A stretch of DNA of 61,919 bases, taken from assembly GCF_004208535.1 (NCBI RefSeq), contig NZ_SGIS01000030.1, forward strand, positions 1 through 61,919, given 5' to 3'. The position numbers and the translations under genes were made by a program. Under the pieces are notes generated by a model. That model made no database searches. It was given only the letters and a program-made list of their open reading frames with translations, and was not told where the DNA came from. Of the stretch, positions 56,572 to 61,919 are shown one piece after another (position 1 is the first letter of the stretch; every line of letters begins with the position of its first letter). The stretch comes from Sphingomonas populi. GTDB lineage: Bacteria; Pseudomonadota; Alphaproteobacteria; Sphingomonadales; Sphingomonadaceae.

Positions 56572-59364
56572 TCAGAAGCTGAGGTTGATCTTTCCGTAGT
56601 AGAAGCCGCCGCTGAACCCGTAGGGCGAATAGGAATTGTACAGCGCGAAGCCGGTATTGCCCTGGTTCACCGCCGACAGCTTGTTCGGGTAGATGTTGAA
56701 CAGGTTGTTCGCACCGGCGGAGAGCTTGATTCCCTGGGTCAATTGGTAGCCGAGTTCCAGATCGAACAACACCTTCGGCTTGATCGTATCGTCATGGTAG
56801 ATGCCGTCAGCCGCGCGGACGGCGGCAACCTGGGTGACCTCGCCGTAGCGCGTCGCGCGCACGTTTGCGGAGACGGCGCCGAGCGTCCAGTAGAGGTTGA
56901 CGATCTGCTTGTTGCGCGGCGTACCCCTGGTGAAATCGCCTTGTCGCGCGCGATCGATAAGGGACAGTCCCTGCGCGGCCAGTACAGCCGGTACGTCGAG
57001 CCGGGTGAACTTGGTCTTGTTGATGTTCCCCGACACGGTCAGCACCGCCTTGCCGAAATCACCGAGACCGGCACGGTAGGTCGCGACCACATCGAGCCCT
57101 CGGGTGCGCGTGCTCGCCGCGTTCGAGAAGAAGAAACCGCTCTGCACGGGGTTGAGACCGGCCGCACTGAGAATTGTCGCGACCGGGTTGAGCGTGCCGT
57201 TCGCGGCGATCGCGCCGGTCAGCGTGCCCGACAGCAGAATGCGGTTATCGATCTCGATCTGATAGGCGTCGATCGTGACGTTGAGGTTATTGATCGGCGT
57301 CAGCACGAGGCCGGCCGAATAGTTGGTCGACTTCTCCGGTCGAAGAGACTGCGAGCCAAGCGCACGGGCTACCGGATCATCGACCGGCAACGCACGCACC
57401 GGCGCCAGCACCGTGGTGGTCGCCCCCGGCAGCAGCACGCCGATCGTCGAGGATGAGGCATAATGTTCCTGCTGCAACGTCGGCGCGCGGAACCCGGTGC
57501 TGATCGTGCCGCGCACGGCGATGCCGCGAATCGGCTCGATCCGCGCCGACACCTTGTAATTGTTGGTGGTTCCGAAGTCCGAATACGCCTCGTGCCGGCC
57601 CGATGCCGACACTTCCAGCCATCGCGCGACTTTCTGGCTGAGGTCGATGTAGATGCTCTTGTTATTGCGCCCGAACGTGCCAGCCGCAGAAGGCGGAAAG
57701 CCCGTCACGCCTTGCGAGCCCGCTTGGCGGATGACCCCGGCATTGGGCTGGCCGGCCGGGGTCCGATATCCGCCATCCACATAAGACGGCACGTCACCCG
57801 CGCCGATCTCATAGGTGTCCTCCCGATACTCGGCGCCGACCGCGATTTGCAGCGGCTCGACGAAACCGAGCTCGACATGCTTGGTGAGGTCGAGGTTGCT
57901 CGTCCATTCGGTGCCGATCACCTTGCCGATATAGAAGGTGCTCGGACTCGCCGGCCCGAGCGACGCGTTGAGTGCGGTGGTCTCGACGTAGCGGACCTTG
58001 TTGTAGCCGTAGCTGGTACTCAGGTCGAAATGCACACCAAGCGGCCCCTCGCCGCGCACGCCACCGGAGACCTGATAATCCTCGTCGTGGACGTGCAGGT
58101 GCGGAATGTAGCCGTTGGGATAGATTTGCGGAATGTTGTTGGTCGCGGCGGGATTGCGGAAGGTAAGAAAGGCATCGGCCTCGCGCTTGGAGCCGGTGCC
58201 GAACACATAGGCCTCGATGTCGCTCGTGCCGAGCGTCTGCGCGACATCGACCGAGCCGTTGACGCCGACCACCTGCGGCTGGCCGGGCTTGTTGACGCGG
58301 CGATCGGCGGTCGCCTCGCGCGGATCGCCGGCGAAGTAAAGCTGCGAGAGGTTCGGCCCACCGCGAATGGTGCGGCCCTGCATATAGCCATCGACCGAGA
58401 GGTGGATATGGCCGCCCGGTGTCGTGATCCCCTTGTCGATCTGGAACCGCCCGGTCTCGCCGCCGCCGTCGCCGTTCGCGCCGCCGATCACCGTCGCAGA
58501 ACCCGACGCGTCCTTCTTCAAGATGATGTTGACGACGCCCGCGATCGCGTCCGAGCCATATTGCGCCGACGCCCCGTCGCGCAGCACTTCGATATGGTCG
58601 ATCGCGTTGGCGGGAATGAGATCGAGGTCGGGCGGTGATTGGCCGTTCTGGGTGGTGCCGTTGATGAACAGCGTCGCAGTGTTGTGACGGCGCTTGCCGT
58701 TGACGAGGACCAGTACCTGATCGCCCGAAAGCCCGCGCAGCGACAGGGTCTTGACTGCGAAGCTCGCGCCAGACCCGCTGCTCGACACGCTGATCGAGGG
58801 AACGAGCGTACCAAGCAGGTCGCGCACCGATTGCTTGCCCGAGGTCTGGAGATCGGCTTTGCTCACAACATCGATCGGCGCGAGGCTCTGCGCGACGGTG
58901 CGGTTGGTCTGCCGGGTGCCCGTGACGATGACGTCGGTCGGCGCCTCCTGCTGCGGCGAGGGCTCGGCCGCCGGCGCGGGGGCTGGCGCCGCCACCGCAT
59001 CAGAGGTGAAGCCAGCCGGTCGCAGCCCGGCCTTGCTCCGCGCCGCAATCGTAAAGGTACGGTCCCGCGCATAGGCGAGTTGTAACGGCGTCCCCTCGAT
59101 CATCCGGGAAAGCGCCTCACTGGTGGAAAGCCAGCCGCGCACCGACCGTACTTCGTACCGGCTCGCCTCCTCGTAAGGAAACAGGATTCGCATCGACGAT
59201 TGCCGCGACAGCGACAGTAATGCTGCATTCAGGCCCTGCGCCGGGATGTCGAAATGATGTTTTTCCGAAAGCGCCTTGGAAGGCTCGACGACGGCAAGCG
59301 CCGGTGGTGCCGCAAGCGCCAGGCACGCGACGGAGGCATAGAGCATGGGCAGCATCAAACGCAT
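56572..59364 (-). CDS. TonB-dependent transducer-type outer-membrane receptor with STN domain
   Basis: A 930-residue receptor that both imports a ligand and signals through FecR. ATG 59364 (MRLMLPMLYASVACLALAAP) is used; the GTG at 59385 lies before the ribosome site AAGGGGGA. After the signal peptide comes the secretin/TonB short N-terminal (STN) domain, about 35-100 (HHFDIPAQGLNAALLSLSRQ, then FPYEEASRYEVRSVRG and AYARDRTFTIAARS), a Pro/Ala linker, the plug (DVIVTGTRQTNRTVAQSLAP) and the barrel ending NLSF. STN receptors act with a FecR/FecI pair, encoded just upstream. The ligand is not known. Confidence 0.94.
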   Translation of the reverse strand: MRLMLPMLYASVACLALAAPPALAVVEPSKALSEKHHFDIPAQGLNAALLSLSRQSSMRILFPYEEASRYEVRSVRGWLSTSEALSRMIEGTPLQLAYARDRTFTIAARSKAGLRPAGFTSDAVAAPAPAPAAEPSPQQEAPTDVIVTGTRQTNRTVAQSLAPIDVVSKADLQTSGKQSVRDLLGTLVPSISVSSSGSGASFAVKTLSLRGLSGDQVLVLVNGKRRHNTATLFINGTTQNGQSPPDLDLIPANAIDHIEVLRDGASAQYGSDAIAGVVNIILKKDASGSATVIGGANGDGGGETGRFQIDKGITTPGGHIHLSVDGYMQGRTIRGGPNLSQLYFAGDPREATADRRVNKPGQPQVVGVNGSVDVAQTLGTSDIEAYVFGTGSKREADAFLTFRNPAATNNIPQIYPNGYIPHLHVHDEDYQVSGGVRGEGPLGVHFDLSTSYGYNKVRYVETTALNASLGPASPSTFYIGKVIGTEWTSNLDLTKHVELGFVEPLQIAVGAEYREDTYEIGAGDVPSYVDGGYRTPAGQPNAGVIRQAGSQGVTGFPPSAAGTFGRNNKSIYIDLSQKVARWLEVSASGRHEAYSDFGTTNNYKVSARIEPIRGIAVRGTISTGFRAPTLQQEHYASSSTIGVLLPGATTTVLAPVRALPVDDPVARALGSQSLRPEKSTNYSAGLVLTPINNLNVTIDAYQIEIDNRILLSGTLTGAIAANGTLNPVATILSAAGLNPVQSGFFFSNAASTRTRGLDVVATYRAGLGDFGKAVLTVSGNINKTKFTRLDVPAVLAAQGLSLIDRARQGDFTRGTPRNKQIVNLYWTLGAVSANVRATRYGEVTQVAAVRAADGIYHDDTIKPKVLFDLELGYQLTQGIKLSAGANNLFNIYPNKLSAVNQGNTGFALYNSYSPYGFSGGFYYGKINLSF

Positions 59365-59496
59365 TGGCAATTCCCCCTTAGCCACAGCGGACGATCTTCG
59401 TCTCCCGAGGTAAAACGGAACTGGCCGGGCAAACCCGCCATAGAAATGTAACGAAAAGTTCAGATTCGCCTTCGAGCGGATGCGTGCCGCTCGGAC

Positions 59497-60480
59497 CTAC
59501 GTCGTCTGGTCCGCGTACATCAGCAGGACGGAGCCATTGTCTTCGTTGGCCGAATGAACTGGCAGCGTTTGCTCGAGCGCGCGCAAGAAGTCCGAAGACT
59601 CATCGGTGCGGAAACGGCCGCCGATACGCAGCCCGGCGATGCGTTGATCGCCGATCAGAATCGGCGCGGCGCGATAGCGATTGAACTCGGCGACAGCCTC
59701 ACCGACCGTCTCCCCGTTCAACAGGATCATGCGCTCGCGCCATGCCACGCGCTTCGCGATCGCACCTTCGTCCATGTGGCCGACCGCGACCGTCCTCGGC
59801 TGGATCACCGCGGATTCGCCCATCGGCACCCGCCGCATCACGCCCCCCGCCGTCCGCACGCCGACGATGCCGTGCGTCACCGTGAGCTCAACCACCGCAC
59901 CGCGCAGCCGGATGTTGAACGCGGTTCCGATCGCCCGCACGACGCCGCCCGGCACCGCGACATCGAATGGTCGCGCGGGATCATGCGCAACATCGAAATA
60001 TGCCTCTCCGCGCACCAGCGAAAGCTGCCGCCGATCGGCCGACAGCGCGACCTGGACCTGCGTGTCCGTGTTGAGATGCACGCGCGATCCGTCTGCCAGC
60101 GCCACGTCCCGCGCCTCGCCGATCGCGGTGCTGTAACGCGTCGCCCGGCTGAGCCAAACGCCGAGCGGAACGATGGCGGCCGCAGCCGCGGCGACCGAGG
60201 CACCAGCAATCACCTTGCGGCGGGTGAAACCGTGCGCCGCCGATGCTGCGCTTACGGGATGAGGCGCCGAGAAATCCTGTCCCTTCAGCCGTTGCCCGGC
60301 GTCCCACGCCACTTCCGCCTGCGCATAGGCGACGGCATGTCGCGGATCGCGCTCGATCCAGTCGGTGATCGTCAGGCGCGTCGCAGGATCGGGGTCATTT
60401 AAGGATGCCGCGAGATAGGCTGCTGCCTGCGCCTCGATGGCGTCCCGGGTCTGCCCTGCGCTCCTGCTCAATCGGGCCAT
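59497..60480 (-). CDS. FecR-family anti-sigma / signal-transducing protein
   Basis: A 327-residue inner-membrane protein that controls its FecI-type sigma factor in response to the STN receptor. Seen: a cytoplasmic N-terminal domain with LTITDWIERDPRHAVAYAQA, a transmembrane segment near 90-111 (IAGASVAAAAAAIVPLGVWL), the periplasmic FecR domain (ADGSRVHLNTDTQVQVALSA, VRGEAYFDVAHDPARPFDVA, GTAFNIRL), and a C-terminal STN-contacting part. It overlaps the sigma factor gene by 86 bp, and lies 132 bp upstream of the receptor. A classical cell-surface-signalling triple. Confidence 0.93.
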   Translation of the reverse strand: MARLSRSAGQTRDAIEAQAAAYLAASLNDPDPATRLTITDWIERDPRHAVAYAQAEVAWDAGQRLKGQDFSAPHPVSAASAAHGFTRRKVIAGASVAAAAAAIVPLGVWLSRATRYSTAIGEARDVALADGSRVHLNTDTQVQVALSADRRQLSLVRGEAYFDVAHDPARPFDVAVPGGVVRAIGTAFNIRLRGAVVELTVTHGIVGVRTAGGVMRRVPMGESAVIQPRTVAVGHMDEGAIAKRVAWRERMILLNGETVGEAVAEFNRYRAAPILIGDQRIAGLRIGGRFRTDESSDFLRALEQTLPVHSANEDNGSVLLMYADQTT

Positions 60481-61030
60481 TCCCTTGCTGTGCCAGCGCC
60501 GCCATAAACAACCGGATCGCCCTGCCCAAATGCTTTTCGACCGTAGAAACGGACAGACCCATCTGACCCGCTATCTCGGCCATGGATTTTTCGTGAATGC
60601 GACGCGCGATGAAGACACGGCGGCATTGATCCGGCAGATCATCGAGAACGCGTTGCACGCGCCGCAGTTCGTCACGCGCGCAGAGCTGAGCTTCGCTGTC
60701 GAGGCTTGAGCGAAGCAGTTCCACTTCGCTGATCGTCTCGAAAGACACCACCTTCTCACGGCGCGCCTGATCGATGACAAGATTGCGCGCAATAGTGAAA
60801 AGATAGGCCCGCCCGTGTGTCACCTCACGCCAGTTCGGATTGGCATAAGCGCGCGCCAGGATTTCCGCGATGAGATCCTGATGCTCATGATCGCCGGGGG
60901 ATAGCCGGCGCACGCGAGCACTCAGCGCGGCCTGGTGCGGCAGGATGATCGTCTTGAACCAGTCGAGCTTCGCACGAAGATGTTCCATTAGCGACCCCGT
61001 TGTTGTCGCGTTCCCGACATCTCTCTCCAT
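60395..61030 (-). CDS. ECF sigma factor, FecI type
   Basis: A 211-residue extracytoplasmic-function sigma factor that directs polymerase to the receptor operon. ATG 61030 (MERDVGNATTTGSLMEHLRA) has AGAGGA upstream; ATG 60988 (MEHLRAKLDWFKTIIL) is an alternative. Region 2 is LSPGDHEHQDLIAEILARAY and GRAYLFTIARNLVIDQARRE (-10 recognition); region 4 is LDDLPDQCRRVFIARRIHEK and MAEIAGQMGLSVSTVEKHLG (-35 recognition). The long 3' overlap with fecR suggests tight coupling of the two. Its target promoter should lie upstream of the receptor, in the 132-bp gap. Confidence 0.92.
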   Translation of the reverse strand: MERDVGNATTTGSLMEHLRAKLDWFKTIILPHQAALSARVRRLSPGDHEHQDLIAEILARAYANPNWREVTHGRAYLFTIARNLVIDQARREKVVSFETISEVELLRSSLDSEAQLCARDELRRVQRVLDDLPDQCRRVFIARRIHEKSMAEIAGQMGLSVSTVEKHLGRAIRLFMAALAQQGNGPIEQERRADPGRHRGAGSSLSRGILK

Positions 61031-61381
61031 TCTTTCCTCTGAGGAAACTTTCACGAAACTCAGGATTTGTCCACCGTGGATCTGGCCGGGTCGGTCGGGC
61101 ATCGTGCTCCTACCCGGCCGCGTTTGCCGCCCCGCACTGAATAGCGGACACTGGTTCGCGCGCTGCCGGTTTGGCATGGGCGTGGGAGCGTTCGCTCCAG
61201 CGTGCCGCTAAAGCAGGACGCGCGGCGCTGAGATCGCGCCGCTGATCGCGGGCCTCCCGGCGCGATGCTCGCGCTGGTAAAGCTGGAAGCGCCGCACATC
61301 CTCGGCGGTCGTCGTATCTGGCGAGCGTCTGAGAAAGCCCGAAAGGCGCGAACGTGACGGACTGCGCTTCACAGCCATCTC
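61031..61381. other. About 350 bp without a complete gene
   Basis: This gap lies between the sigma factor and the recombinase remnant. Several stop codons interrupt each frame, and short stretches are coding-like without any recognisable family. It probably contains the promoter of the FecI operon near its left end and decayed parts of the recombinase at its right end. Nothing specific is recognised. Confidence 0.55.
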
Positions 61382-61816
61382 ATGGACCCGGCGCTCTTTG
61401 CGGCATTCTGTGACGATTTCACGCGCGAGTTGAACCGGGTCAGCATGGAGGGTGGTGCCGCAATCACACCGGCGCGCGCGGAGATCGACAAACTCGAGCG
61501 CGATATCGACGCTACGATAGAGATGATGATCCGCCTGGGGCCGGGCCCATCGACCGATCGCCTTAACGGCAAGGTGGTAAGGCTGGAGGCAAGGCAGAAA
61601 ACGCTAAAGGACTTCGTGGCCGAGGCGAAGGAGCCGCCTGCTCTGCTCCACCCGGAGATGGCGGGCTATTGCCGCCAACAGGTGACCGCGCTGCACGAGC
61701 TTCTCGAGCATGGCCCTGAGACAGAGCGGATGAGAGCATCGGAAATCCTGCGCTCTCTGGTGTCCGCCATCGTACTGACGCCCGGCGATGACGGCCTTTC
61801 GATCGACGTGCAGTAA
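61382..61816 (+). pseudogene. C-terminal part of a large serine recombinase
   Basis: A 144-codon open stretch starting MDPALFAAFCDDFTRELNRV resembles the C-terminal region of large serine recombinases of mobile elements: a coiled coil (ITPARAEIDKLERDIDATIE, then RLEARQKTLKDFVAEAKEPP), the ALLHPEMAGYCRQQV segment and a tail ending DDGLSIDVQ. The N-terminal catalytic resolvase domain and zinc-ribbon are not present: the upstream sequence is interrupted by stop codons in all frames. So it is a remnant, not an active recombinase. Its presence indicates a past integration at this end of the region. Confidence 0.75.
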
Positions 61817-61863
61817 CCGACCGATTGAGGCCGCCTGCCGAAAGGTGGTGTGAGCGCGTAAGA

Positions 61864-61893
61864 GACGTCCATAAGGACGTCTTTATGGACGTC
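61864..61893. repeat. Palindrome GACGTCCATAA-N8-TTATGGACGTC before a start codon at the window end
   Basis: An 11-bp perfect inverted repeat whose spacer is GGACGTCT, giving three GACGTC-type sites in 30 bp. It is followed by GAGCGAGGGACGGCG and an ATG at the last three bases of the window (61917-61919), which may start a further gene. A transcription-factor operator or RNA hairpin is possible; no T-tract follows. Confidence 0.45.
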
Positions 61894-61919
61894 CTGAGCC
61901 AGAGCGAGGGACGGCGATG

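Noticed and set aside
53409..61030. Complete lasso-peptide biosynthesis locus
   Set aside because: The regulatory and uptake genes are similar, but no precursor, B or C maturation genes are visible and the hydrolase is an amidohydrolase and not the serine-type isopeptidase.

Overview
The window looks like the chromosome of a high-GC alphaproteobacterium, most probably a sphingomonad (Sphingomonadaceae). The pointers are two large TonB-dependent receptors, a FecI/FecR pair, dense arrays of short-chain dehydrogenases, SnoaL-like proteins and Rieske oxygenases, and strongly GC-biased third codon positions. This is inferred from gene content only; no marker gene fixes the genus.

Left part (1-9.4 kb): an IS630-family transposase end abuts a complete RNA-repair locus. 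The regulator rtcR (+) diverges from an operon on the minus strand: rsr (Ro60/TROVE), then five tandem structured RNAs, then rtcB (RNA ligase), then rtcA (RNA 3'-phosphate cyclase). The five RNAs share a two-part stem whose strands covary from copy to copy and carry permuted tRNA-like domains, so they look like an expanded set of bacterial Y RNAs. A sigma-54-type promoter and palindromes lie between rsr and rtcR. Behind rtcR are an unknown coiled-coil protein and a frameshifted Fic gene.

Middle part (9.4-51 kb): a large accessory catabolic region. It encodes acyl-CoA dehydrogenases, two thiolase-type enzymes (one paired with a DUF35/OB-fold partner), a 2-oxoacid dehydrogenase E1alpha/E1beta/E2 set, three Rieske oxygenase large subunits plus a Rieske ferredoxin, nine SDRs, four zinc-less MDR reductases, four SnoaL-like proteins, a GMC oxidoreductase, an acyl-CoA ligase, an enoyl-CoA hydratase, an APH-like kinase, a ketosteroid-dehydrogenase-like flavoprotein, a TonB receptor and a LuxR-type regulator. 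Many genes overlap by 4 bp (ATGA), indicating translational coupling. Together they suggest outer-membrane uptake, ring or side-chain oxygenation, ketone/alene reduction, CoA activation and beta-oxidation-like degradation of a hydrophobic (terpenoid-, steroid- or aromatic-like) compound; the substrate itself cannot be read from sequence. A near-canonical lux box (ACCTGT-N8-ACAGGT) sits between the TonB receptor and a divergent reductase.

Right part (51-61.9 kb): a 0.7 kb stretch with no recognisable gene, rlmJ (23S rRNA methyltransferase), an unknown secreted protein, and a FecI-FecR-TonB receptor (STN domain)-propeller/amidohydrolase operon resembling cell-surface-signalling scavenging loci. 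The window ends in a truncated large serine recombinase and a palindromic leader, so mobile-element debris flanks both ends.
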